From positions 19,443,103 through 19,507,102 of the forward strand of contig CP141131.1 of the NCBI GenBank assembly GCA_035236585.1: a stretch of DNA of 64,000 nucleotides, read 5' to 3'. Numbering within the stretch: the first letter of the stretch is position 1; each line of letters begins with the position of its first letter. Position numbers and translations under genes: made by a program. Origin of the DNA: Warburgia ugandensis. Lineage: Eukaryota > Streptophyta > Magnoliopsida > Canellales > Canellaceae. The notes beneath the pieces were generated by a model, which did not search any database, was not told the DNA's origin, and was given only the letters and a program-made list of their open reading frames with translations. Positions 11,731-22,855 of this stretch are shown in pieces.

Positions 11731-11896
11731 CAATGATAAAAGTTGTCGTCATGTGACCTTGAGGTCACAGGTTCAAGGCATGGAATCAGCCTCTTGCAAA
11801 ATGCAAGGTAAGGCTGCCTACTATAAGCCCTTATGGTCCGCCCCTTCCCTGGACCCCCCATAGGCAGGAGTTTCGTGCATCAAGGCTGCCCTTTTA
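11726..11896 (+). mobile_element. Au-like SINE, copy 5 (5' end merged with tandem repeat)
   Basis: The body and 3' end match the family; the first ten or so bases of the head are missing. The right flank AAGTGCCGGATGG (11896-11908) pairs with AAGTGCCAGATGG at 11716-11728 as a 13-bp duplication with one mismatch. Confidence 0.85.
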
Positions 11897-11908
11897 AGTG
11901 CCGGATGG

Positions 11909-12625
11909 TATCAATGAGCATCATATCTCCTTCACTAACAGAAGGCAGACCAGTTACTCAATGATGGTGTTCACAGAAAGGTTATTTGTACTACCTATTG
12001 AGTCTAGTTGTTGCTGGTAGATTATTTTTTCCATTGCCCTATTACGATCACCTCAACCTTAACAGCCTAGTAATACCTTTTCTTTCATTGCAGGGGCTCA
12101 AAGAATAATCATTTACGCATCAGAGATTTCATCGTCAAGTTATTTGATGTAATAACATCGCCATTTATAACAATTATTCAATTTGCATTTCATTGTTATG
12201 GCAGGCAGTTTGCAGTACAAATTATAATAGTCAGAACCAGTCCTTGGATACATTAATCCCTGCAACTCAAGAGTGTCAGCTAAGAGGCACAGGAACTTTC
12301 CCAAGTGATGTCAACAGAATAAAATGTAAACAGTGCAAGGATATTGACAAAACATCTCTAATGTTAAGATGAGGAGATAACTAAGTGGGTATTATTTCCA
12401 TTTGGAGGATTTAAGGAAAGATGGCCACTAAATTATTAGCATTAAAGTGACCTCACATGATAAAACCACCTTGAAGATTAAAGGTGATAGCTTATGTGAG
12501 AAGTAGGTCTAGAAGGCTAAGGTTAGTATGACAAGCAAAAGACATATTGTACTCAGTCTATCCGAGCAGGGAAAAAAAATAAATTTAAACAAGAACCATA
12601 GTAATGCTTGAGGGTAATAAATTAC
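11909..12625. other. No gene seen (start of VPS13 intron 6 or gene break)
   Basis: After the donor site at 12625/12624 no downstream VPS13 exon could be recognised on the minus strand here or anywhere to the left in the window. Confidence 0.4.
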
Positions 12626-15600
12626 CAACTCATTCTGCTTATCAGTATACAGTACATGGACATTCCGGATGGACACCTGGATGCCATCAAGAATCTGCAC
12701 ATCAAATAAGCAAATTAGCCACATGGCACTATTAAATTATTTCAACCAAGAATTGCTCATGAAATCTCAGTTGGGAGCTATGAAGTTCCCAAGCCTCAAC
12801 AGGTACTCTCACAATAACACCTCAAACATAAAAAAAGCAGTCACCTTGGCAGAAATGTATGAGATAAATGATTGACCAGCCCGACTATCTGGAAAAAGCA
12901 AAACCTTCAGTCCAAAATCTCTATATAGCAAGTGAGTAGTTTCAGCAAAGGGCTAAATGGCTCAGAAGCTAAATGCAAACCTCTACTATTAAATTATCAG
13001 AAATATCAGGATATAATAAGTAGAAAAAATTTGCTGCCACCAACATAGAGTTACATTCCCTGCCACCACTTAGAAAGTTTTTCAGTACCATTATCCTAAT
13101 ATTGGTTGATCTTCATAATTGATGTTATTATTATTGGATAATTTAACTTTAAACTTTTGTAAGTTATTATCTCATATCAATTAGGTTAATTACTTGGGTA
13201 TATTTGGCTGATTTGGCATATTTCACTGTTTATGTTATTATTTATTGATTAAATTCAACTTATCTGGGGCTATTATTTGTTGGATAGGTTACAAGTCAAG
13301 TTTTCCATATTTTTGTTATTTTTCAGAGTTAGTGTTACTACCAGTTTACTAATCAATCAAGATGAATAATAGTATACACCATGTCAGTACACCAACTTTG
13401 GTTGATCAAACCCGTTCATCTAATTTCTCTGAGTCTGTATGACTACTAGTTCAAAATTATGCTAATTGGATGAGTCTCGAATCAGAGAAAAGATACTTGC
13501 TGATCACAGAAAGTAGTGATCAGAAACACTGTTTAATGAATGTTTCATAGTTAATGAGTAAAAAGTCACAGTACTTCAGATATTAAAATCATTCAACTGC
13601 CATGATATTAGGGAATACACAATATCAAACGTCAAGGGAATGAGATGAACGGGTCTGATCAACAGAAGGCAAAGCCCATCATGCAAAAGCGGATGCTGTG
13701 AGGCAATTTCCAGTACCGATATGCCATATAGCACCATTCCTCATCGATCAAACTAATCAAATTTTAAGTTTTAAATAGAGTTAAGGGTGTGAATATCAAT
13801 TAAACTAAACATTCAAACAAGTGTACTCTATAAGTTGTAGTTTACAAGTAGTAACGTTTCTGCCATTGAAGTGATCACCTAGTGCGCACACCCTTATTTC
13901 CGTAAACAAGTTCAGTTGCATGAGATCTTCGGCAAGTGGAGCATCTAAGATGGAACAAACAAATGAATGATCTAGATCACCATACACTAGACCTTTCATG
14001 CTTATAGCCACATAAGTTAAGACTTATTATGTAGGATGGGCATAAGATTGGAAATAAGAGTGGCAAAAGAATAAGTAGGATCCTTCCTTTCAATCATCTA
14101 TATTTAAACAATTAATTTGGTAGGATTGATATGAATGAGTTATACATGAATTTTCTACACACTTGGATGATTCTAAAACTTTGATTTGCAAAGGGTTGGT
14201 TGGTCAATGCACAATGTTACTTTTTTATTTCTTAATCATCTATTTAAACCCCAAGAATCAAAGGTTAGAATCTATTTAGTTAGAGGCACAAGGTGCACCT
14301 AGGGGCAAGGGGGTGCGCCTGGAGCCTGGAGGGCCTAGGCAAACCTAGGTGTGTGCCCGAATCACAAGGCACAAAAATAATTATTTAACAATTAACTAAA
14401 TAATCAAAAAATCCTTAAAAAATGCTAAAGCTTGAAATAAAAAATCACACATGCACTCACAAGCAAGAGGAAGCTATATATGTGGATGGAAATATGTTTC
14501 AACAAATAAAGACAAAAAAATTTATTTTTTTTCAATTTTTGTAAATGTTATTTTTGAAATATTTGAAAAAATTAACATTAAAATACAAAAAGCATGAAAT
14601 GAACATCACACATGTCCTCATAAGCAAGGGAAGCTATATGTGTGGATGGAAATATGTTTTAACGAATAAAGACAAAAAACCAATTTTTTTCAATTTCTGC
14701 AGTTGTTATCTTCAGAAAATTTGAAAAAAATAACATTAAAATACAAAAAACAACGAAAAAAGACATCACATGTACTCACAAGCAAGGGAACGCTATATAT
14801 ATGGATGGAAATATATTTCAATGAATAAAGACAAAAAATGAATTGTTTTCCAATTTTTGTAACTGTTATTTTTAGAAAAATTGAAGAAAAAAAAACCCTA
14901 AAATACAAAAAAAAAAATCACACATGCACTCACAAGCAAGGGGAAGCTATATATGTGGACAGAAATATGTTTCAATGAAGAAATACAAAAAAAGGGAAAA
15001 AAAAATTCAATTTTTGAAAAACACGAAAAAACCCTAAAAAGAAATTAAATCTATGGCAAAGAAACATAAAAATCAAATGGAATGTTCGTTTATACATATA
15101 GAATAAGAACCCATCAAGATTTATCTAAAAAAGTAAACAAAGAAATTGAAAAAGCATTACTGTTTGTTTGTGTTTTTTAACAAAAAATGGTGCTTGAAGT
15201 GAAGATTCATGAACCCATGCCTTTTCTTGCTTAGATCTGTAAAAGATTGAAGAGGAATGGTCGTTTTCACCGTATGAGCTCTCAGGAGAAGAGAAAATAG
15301 GGTTGGAAGATGAAAAAAAAATTGAAGTTAATTTTTTAACCAGTCGTCAACTAATGCGGAAGTCAAATGCGCACCTGAACTAAGACTCCAAGCGCGCGCC
15401 TAGGTGCTGGCGCCTTGACTCCCCTGCTATTCTTTCCCACCCAGGCGATGAACTTACAACTTGCACCTAAGCGCGCCTCTAACTACATACTTAGAATAAT
15501 CAAATATGTTTAGATAGTTGTGCATGTTTTACCCATCAGAGGGCCTACCAAATGAATGGTTTGGATCAGTAAGAGAGGTGCATCCCATTGATACAGCGGG

Positions 15601-18257
15601 CTAGGGATGGCAATAAACTAGCATTACTTAGACACAAATCTTGCAGAATCTCATCTTCACCTACAAAAATCAAAACAAAAAATTGCTCCCGCCTGCTATT
15701 TTCTTTCTCAATCTTCATTTCATCATCCTATAATCAATTACATTCTCCTATGTCCTCGATTCAAAAAGATGAAGGGAAAGAGGTGACTGATTCCCTAGGA
15801 TGCATTTCATTTTAAAACTGTAACTACAACAGTAACTTCTTTTTTGTTCTGCAATATAGCATTCTAAGTTATCTAATATAAACAACTAGATTGATGTTTG
15901 GAATTGGACTCAAAGAAGCTTCTTCCATTGGCAAGAATCTCTTCCTTCACCTCAATGAGATTATAATATATTTCACTTTGCATCAATGTAATGTAGTACA
16001 CTTTAGTGCTAGTTATATAAAATAAAAAAATAATTGGCTGTATAGAAAATGAGAGAACCCTCGAGCCCTTCGATCTTTAGTTGGAGAATGTTAAGAGACT
16101 CAATTTTCAGAGATCACTTAAATGTCTGTGGTAAGGTACTTATCAACAATGATCTAGCAGCAGTTTTTGAAATCCACTGTATATGACTTGAAATATCAGG
16201 ACTCAAGCATATGAAACTACTAAGAGAATAGTTGCTTCCACAAGTCCTCTCAATTTAATGACTCTATATCATTTTGTCAATGCTAAACTTTTTTTTGGTA
16301 GATTTCAATGGTACTTTTGTTGACATCATTTTTATCGTTTCTCTCACTGGTGACAGGAACTTTAACAACAATGGGAGGTTCCAGAAATGATTTGCAGTCA
16401 CTTAGTCCCCCGACACATTAAGCATTCGGCAAAGGAAGAAGCAGATAATCTAGCACTGCAGATCATTCACAGGCCAGACCATGCTTCTTATTGACAAAAC
16501 ACCTTAATAGGATTGGGGTTGTTTTCCATTGTTTTCAGCAGTTTGCTTGTGGTTGTAATTATTTTGACCATTTAAGGAAAAAGACGGTATATTGGTCTCG
16601 CTTGAAACTTGACTAACTCACCACATACACGCCTTGATAATTTTGCAAGCTCAGCTGCAGCAAGTTTTGCCTTTTTCCCAGCAAATTCTCTTCTTTCAAC
16701 TGAGTCCAAACCCCACTATCATTAAACAAAAAAAAATCAGAAAAAAATTTAGCAGATGCTCCAGTTTCTTTGTTTACAACCATTTTCTGGAGACACACAC
16801 ACACAAGGAACTCTCTTACAAAACCTATGTTACAATACCTCATAGTCATCTCGTTGGCAGGCACATACAAAGACATCCTCTAAGACAATTATTATAGGAT
16901 CCCAACCAAGCTTTTTCCATGGAATTTTGATGCTCAACCTACCAACACAACCTGCCAATTGCAGACCAGAAGTAAGATGTCTGAAAAGATCTAAATGTGC
17001 AATAAGATATGATAATGATATGCAGACTACAAAAGAAATTAAGCAGGCAACATGCTTGTCAAATTCTGGGAATCATTAAATTAGAGCCATGTGCCATAAA
17101 GGACAATTTGTTTTTAAAGCAGTAAAATAACTCCCACTTAGCTTAGGAAGCAGAATGAGGCAAAGTAACAAGTCTGCATGAAGGGTTGACAAAACCAGCA
17201 GTTAATATAAACTTGAACATCAAATAGAAGTTAATAGTTTCAACCACTAGAACCAATACAATTTCTCCAGCTTAAAAACTTAATGCAAAAATTTGATGTT
17301 ATCAAATCGATCCTATTGCATTATTAACAAATTCCAGCAGCATTTCGCTAGTAGTTTACATTCTTATGGACAAACAGTATTCATATAATTTAGGATAAAG
17401 AAGGAAACCACCTTACTTTAAAATTACCACATGAACTCCTCCCATTTAAACTGGAACTTACTACAAAAAACCAAAAATGAGTTCAAATAGGAAACTTGGA
17501 CCACTTCAAACACTTTGAGATAATTCCTGCTCTCCTTACAGTCCAGAAGTCAAAAATGAGTTCATTAAAGAAAATCAATCCCCAAGGAAGAAGAAGAAGC
17601 ACATAAATTTAAGGGGGGAAGATCTGCTGCATCTGGCATATAAGTGTAAGGGGCGAAGGCATTCTGCATTAGGAATTCATTTCTTAACTGACAAATGATT
17701 TCCAGGTATCTGATTCTGGAAAATTCCTTTGGCCGGGAGCAATGAGAGAATTCAATTCTCAACTCATTAGGTGAGAAGGTAAGAATTTGTGGTGACTGTC
17801 TTCAGTTATAAGACGATAATTGAATTCCACCCGAGCAATTCAAGTGCACAACCAATGCGACCTAATTCTAGGAAGTTAATGACTCAACTAAGGAATTAGA
17901 ATCCAAAAAAGTTGTCAGGCTGAATACCTTGCTTTAATGCAAATGGCAATTGGAGGTAGTCGAATGCTTCGAGAATTAACTCTACGTTCTCCAGCAATAC
18001 TTCTTCTGCACAACAAATTCGAACTAACTAAACAACTAAGACCAACGGGAAAAAGCAAAGCAACTAATTACAGAAGTTCCACTTGGCGTTGTGAAAATCA
18101 AGAAGAAGTTCAATCTAACAATCAGTCAGAGAAGAAAAGCGTAAACAATGGATTTTGTACCGTTCCATAGACCGATCTTGAGCTGTTCTTTTTGGATGTC
18201 TTTGATGTATCGGCCGAGATAGCCAGCAATCAACTGACGAACCAGGCCTTCGAACAT
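12626..18257 (-). CDS. VPS13: VPS13-type lipid-transfer protein, first six exons (165 codons)
   Basis: Exons on the minus strand: 18257-18161, 18005-17928, 16951-16839, 16715-16622, 12888-12845, 12694-12626. All junctions are GT-AG and the joined 495 nt stay open. The product begins MFEGLVRQLIAGYLGRYIKD and continues with blocks I know from the plant VPS13 N-terminal (chorein) domain: EVLLENVELILEAFDYLQLP, LSIKIPWKKLGWDPII, AGKKAKLAAAELAKLSRRV and ILDGIQVSIRNVHV. VPS13 proteins bridge organelles at membrane contact sites and carry bulk phospholipid in a hydrophobic groove that the chorein domain caps; Arabidopsis SHRUBBY belongs to this family. One conserved position reads Cys (KQGCVG) where I expect Arg. 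Full plant VPS13 proteins exceed 3000 residues; everything after codon 165 is missing from this window. Either intron 6 is longer than 12.6 kb or the gene is broken. The fact that all six exons are clean argues for a live gene. Confidence 0.88.
12889..14277. other. VPS13 intron 5, left part: no further gene seen
   Basis: AT-rich intronic DNA between exon 5 and the GC-ended element. I recognised no exon or RNA. Confidence 0.5.
14278..15489. mobile_element. Nonautonomous DNA transposon in VPS13 intron 5
   Basis: Inverted GC-rich ends: the left reads TAGTTAGAGGCACAAGGTGC (from 14278), and the right, on the complementary strand, reads TAGTTAGAGGCGCGCTTAGG (ending about 15485). Subterminal sequence on both sides is crowded with CCTAGG/GCGCC motifs, a layout common in plant hAT and CACTA derivatives. 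The interior is an AT-rich array of four degenerate repeats and codes nothing. I could not fix a target duplication. Confidence 0.6.
14440..14995. repeat. Four tandem repeats of about 155-160 bp inside the transposon
   Basis: Each copy carries CACACATGCACTCACAAGCAAG, then GGAAGCTATATATGTGGATGGAAATATGTTTCAA, then AATAAAGACAAAAAA and a poly-T/poly-A stretch. Copies start near 14444, 14604, 14763 and 14917. Confidence 0.75.
15490..16621. other. VPS13 intron 5, right part: no further gene seen
   Basis: Intronic sequence between the transposon and the exon 4 donor at 16621. No recognisable exon. Confidence 0.5.
16952..17927. other. VPS13 intron 2
   Basis: Intron of 976 bp bounded by a GTATTC donor (17927) and a TTGGCAG acceptor (16952). 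Nothing else recognised in it. Confidence 0.75.
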
Positions 18258-18699
18258 TACTGCGAGAGCAAGCAAGGCATCTACAATCGTTTTGTGCTCG
18301 ATTCAGAGAGAGAAGAGAGGGAGGCGGTGATTTTCTTTCTTCGAGAAGAGGAAAGAAATAGAGGCAGCTGTCTCCATGACCCAAGGAGGATGAAATCGAG
18401 AAATTCGAACTTCCAGACGAGCCGCGATTAGGGAACGCTAGTGCCACGAACCCTTCTGCTAATGCCACGAACAAAAGGCAAGCATCCATCGGCGCCGCAT
18501 GGGTCCCACACACTAAGACAAGTGTGATCCTAACTTATGTGTTTTTTTTTGTTTTTTTTAATAGTTATAATCCAAAGAATAAAGAGACGCAAGGTCGCAA
18601 ATATTCAAAAGAAGTAGGTTTTTGTGTGGAAGTAATCTAGGATCCTAAATAATATAAATTGGTTAGATCTTCTGTAAAGCTTAAAATTATAAAAGGATA

Positions 18700-18876
18700 A
18701 GAAAAGGATAGCTTGGTGCACAAAGCTCTTGTGTATGCAATATTCAGAGTAGAGATAGACTAAAAAGGCTTATAGTATGCAGCTTTACCTTGCATTCTTG
18801 CAAGAGGATGTTTCTACGCCTAAAACCCATGACCTCAAGGTTATATGACGACAACTCTATCCAAGGCTACCCTTTC
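18700..18876 (-). mobile_element. Au-like SINE, copy 6 (about 440 bp upstream of VPS13 ATG)
   Basis: Diverged minus-strand copy; the middle (CATGACCTCAAGGTTATATGACGACAA) is still readable, while the promoter boxes are partly lost. It is bounded by a perfect 18-bp duplication, TAAAATTATAAAAGGATA, at 18682-18699 and 18877-18894. Confidence 0.88.
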
Positions 18877-19099
18877 TAAAATTATAAAAGGATAGCATTT
18901 GAAAATAAGACGTTTTCATAGCATTTGAAAATACTAGGACTCTAAAACAAATATTGATAAGTGTACAAGTTCAAGAGGAGAGGAAACTCTACATGCCCAC
19001 TTTTCCATGCAAGGTAGATTATTTTTTTATAGATTTAAGCTACTCAAAATGTCAACAAAAGGTAATTTGTGAGAAACCAATGTATTTGGTGAACCTCCT

Positions 19100-22000
19100 T
19101 GTGACACCACATGTTTTCTAAATCTTTTTCCAATATATATAATAATAGAAATAATTTTGTTTTATAAAATAGGTGGGAACCCTAAAAATAAAACTCAAAA
19201 TTTATAAATTTTACATAGTGTCAATGAGAAATACCCAAAAAAAGAAAACCCCAAGGGTCATCCACATCTCAAAAAGTACAACGATAAACAAAATCAAATT
19301 TAGATACTCTGAGCATGCTCAAATTTAAAACTACGATAAATTACACAAGCTGTAAAAAGACAATGATGATACAAGTCCAAAAGCCCTAGGTTCCATCCAT
19401 GATCATCACATCATCCACGTGTAAGTATATGCACACTACACAATAGTATGGATCCAATCTATCCAAATATACAAACATTCAAGTTGAGTTCCAAAAGTCT
19501 AATACAAGTCTAAAAGATGTACACTAATCTATCTCCAAATACAAAAAGTAGATGGCCCTCAGGTCCTCGCCCAAATCAATGCTACTCTACCTGCTTTCCT
19601 TTTAGGCTATCAAACTCCAAATCTGAGGCATTGCAAAACAAAGCAATGCATCAGCAAGGTATGCTTGTGTTGGTGATCAAATTCAATTAAAACTTAATAA
19701 AATCACGTGGTGCGAAGTATCAATTTCATGGTAAATCTCATTAAAAAAAAACATGTATAAGGCATGTCAATAATTGGATGCCCATAATGAAATAACATAT
19801 GAAAATCATAAATCTGCACAAATAGATAACAAGTCAAATCATGATAACATGCAAGGCATGATCAAAGTATGGATTTGCGTCCATCAAAACAATACAAGTC
19901 CATGATCACAGAATAATATGCATACAAGTCATGATAATATAAGACAGTGCACTAAAAAAAACCCCAAGAGTGTCCCACGATGCTCAATCACTAGTTATGA
20001 GTACTTATACTAACCTTGGGTCCCTCCCGTGCAACTCACATCAGCCTGAAGTTACTTACGGCCTAGGCCCGGCTTGCTCCGATTCACCCCACATATAAAT
20101 CCACATGAGCATACAGAATAACAACATGGGCTACTATGCTGCAATGGCAACCCCACCAAGATCTGAACCATTGCCGCTCCTCGTCGACACCGAAACAGGA
20201 GACTTTTTCCGTCCCCATGAGGAGGAATGGACCTGTAGGGATGACTACCCATGATACCACTACCTACGTACCTAGCCCTGTACCACTCAAGGGCAGTGTC
20301 TAATCATCATCATCACAAGGTTAAAGGGCAGGTAGCCAACCCTACAACCTCCTAGCATAGTACCTATTGGGTGGAAGCACCCATCATAAATCATGAAAAA
20401 ACTCTATAAAATAACCTCAATAAGTACAATCAAAGCCTATGATAAATACAGTCTATCATATGTAAAATATGGTTATTCAGAAAAATGGAATGTCATGCTA
20501 CAAACAAAAAGTATAAACATATTTATGTGAACATGATAAGACACAAAAACACATGCCTCAAGAACTTTAGAGAACGGGTAATGATCATTTTCGAATGAAA
20601 TCACCTACCTTGATAAATGCGATACTCCAATCAGGCACGTAAGTAATGTCACGTAGTGTGCTCTGACATACCTGTCACATCGTAAGCCATCTATCACTTG
20701 GCATTCTTACATTTAAAAATAAATAAATCCAAGTGATAACTTCATTGATCTACCTGTTAATCCCAGATCAAAGGCCCAGATCATTTGATTAACCCCCTAT
20801 TGGGTTAATCCTATACTAGATGTAGGTTTTTCTAACTTCTAGACAATTATTTGTGGTCTTTGATAATTAATCTAGGTCATGATCCACTTAATTTATGCCC
20901 CTTAATCAATGAAGGGTCAATCCCTAACATCTCGTGAAATTTGGAGACGATCCGACCATTGGATCGCTCCATAACATTCATAATTAACATCTAATCATCA
21001 ATTATAATTATTCTTATCATGGTCCCTCTAATTTTAGTGTTTATTTAATAATTTAAATATGTCTCTATAATTATACCTTGATCTAACTATCAGATTGCTC
21101 TCTGATCAGCCAATCCCAAAGTACCTAATCGGATGAATTGTCAAAATCACTTTTCTTGACAATTACATGTGATATACTTTGCTAATCCCCTAGATCATCT
21201 CATATTTGGTGTATATAATCAAGTTCTAAGGCCTGATCATTCATCAGAGATGCTAAGTCCTTCTTACTCTACTGTTTAATCGGAGGATTTAGGTTTTTCA
21301 GTCAATTTCAATCTAGATTCTTCCATCTGTGCTATATCCTAACAACTTCAATGCTTTAGAACCCATCTGTGGTGTCTGATTGTCGATCAGACATGGCGAG
21401 GTTGCTGTATGAACAGTACCTGATTAAACGACTGATATTGTCCAATCAATTTTCATCCTAGATTGACGATCTCTATTGATTTCAGGCTTCATCAAGTACT
21501 TACTTACCTAATCCTAGGTTTGGATTAAGGAATGGATGGTTAGATCGCCCTTAAATCTAGATCTAGCATAAAAGCACACGAATTTAGCAAAATACAACAA
21601 ATTGGGAATAGGGCTTCATAGATCCTACGTTCAAAGCACGTTTTCGTGCTTCCTACACCCTTGGATGCTCTAGATCAATGCTGATTTCAGGTGAAATCCT
21701 CCAATCCACGTCGAGCGCACTGTTCCCCTCCAATCGACCGTCAAGATGATCTCTGATCTCCCAATCACCTTGGGGTTATGGTTCATCCCTTTGTGAGGAG
21801 TGGAATGATGGGCTCGGATCATTGGTCTGAGCCGTCGTCTTCTCCAAAGACATTTACAAAATATGGCGACTGGTTTTCCTAGGCGTACTTTTTTTGCTCT
21901 GATTTGGCATTGATTCTTATCCGATCACAATGAAACAAAAGGGCTTTTTGATAGTGCCCTTGAGTAGATTAAGACAGACAATTGGATTGGAGATCAGAGC

Positions 22001-22320
22001 CATCGATGTTGCCAACGAACTCTGTTTCTCCGGTTAGCCTGCAGCCCCTAAAACCCATGTTTTCTCGAGCTCGCTAGCATGACAAGTTTGCCCGACGAGC
22101 TCTCTCTCTCCTTCATCTTTCTTCTTCTTCCTTCCTCTCCTTCTCCTCCTTTCCCTTCTGCCCTCTTCTTTCTTGTCCTTTCTTTCTTTCTTCCTTTCCT
22201 GTTTTGTTGGGTGTGGAAAAGCAGACCCGACATTTTGTCATGTTCTACTTAAGTGAGGGGGTACCGATATCAATCTAGCCCCCCTCCTTTAATATGTTTT
22301 ACATTTTTTTACATGTTACA
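19100..22320 (-). mobile_element. Solo LTR 3 (long-LTR retrotransposon, 3221 bp, minus strand)
   Basis: On the minus strand it begins TGTAACATG and ends GGTGTCACA; on the plus strand a perfect CTCCT duplication flanks it (19095-19099 and 22321-22325). The layout matches a long Ty3-like LTR: a GGTACTATGCTAGGAGGTTG-type block followed by a TACTCAT block and, toward the 3' end, a T-rich untranslated region. It is not the same family as LTRs 1 and 2, although their design is similar. No internal coding region adjoins it. The Lys/Glu-rich ORF at 22048-22233 comes from a low-complexity pyrimidine tract. Confidence 0.82.
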
Positions 22321-22325
22321 CTCCT

Positions 22326-22855
22326 TTCTCTCTTCCATGTAGACATCTCATGAAGCTAATAAAGAAGTTCGAGGAAGCTAGTCTTGCAAGATATGACACA
22401 AGTTGTCCTATAGCTCGTCCCTTCTACTATAGCAGGGCTAGATTCTCTTAATTAGACTTGTTCAGCTGATTTCTCAAACCATGGATAACTACTAATCATA
22501 AAAGAGTGAATTGGATGAGTTTGAAACCTAAAAAATGTGCTTTTCATCATAGTGAGATGGATGGTTAGAAACCATAGTTATTAATTCCATTCTAGTGGTA
22601 TGTTTTACCTATAATGGAATACATTGAAAAAATGTTTTAAAAAAATTAAAAGGTATAATACCATTTTTTTCAAACATACAAATTTAGAACCCAAATGTGT
22701 TTTTATTAATAAAGTAGGGCGAACAAAGGTTGAATGGATTGCACTTCTTAATAGACTACAACTTGCTACCTAACCTGTAGTTGTAAAGGACTTAAGCATA
22801 GTTGTAGTTGCACAGCCATTGCGGGGAGGATTATGAAAGTAGCATAAGAAAGCCA
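22326..22855. other. No gene seen
   Basis: AT-rich spacer between solo LTR 3 and the copia 5' LTR; nothing recognised. Confidence 0.5.

Noticed and set aside
18115..18513. 132-codon minus-strand ORF
   Set aside because: Overlaps VPS13 exon 1 in another frame; Ser- and Arg-rich with no family features.
22048..22233. Lys/Glu-rich 61-codon ORF
   Set aside because: Translation of a low-complexity pyrimidine tract inside a solo LTR.
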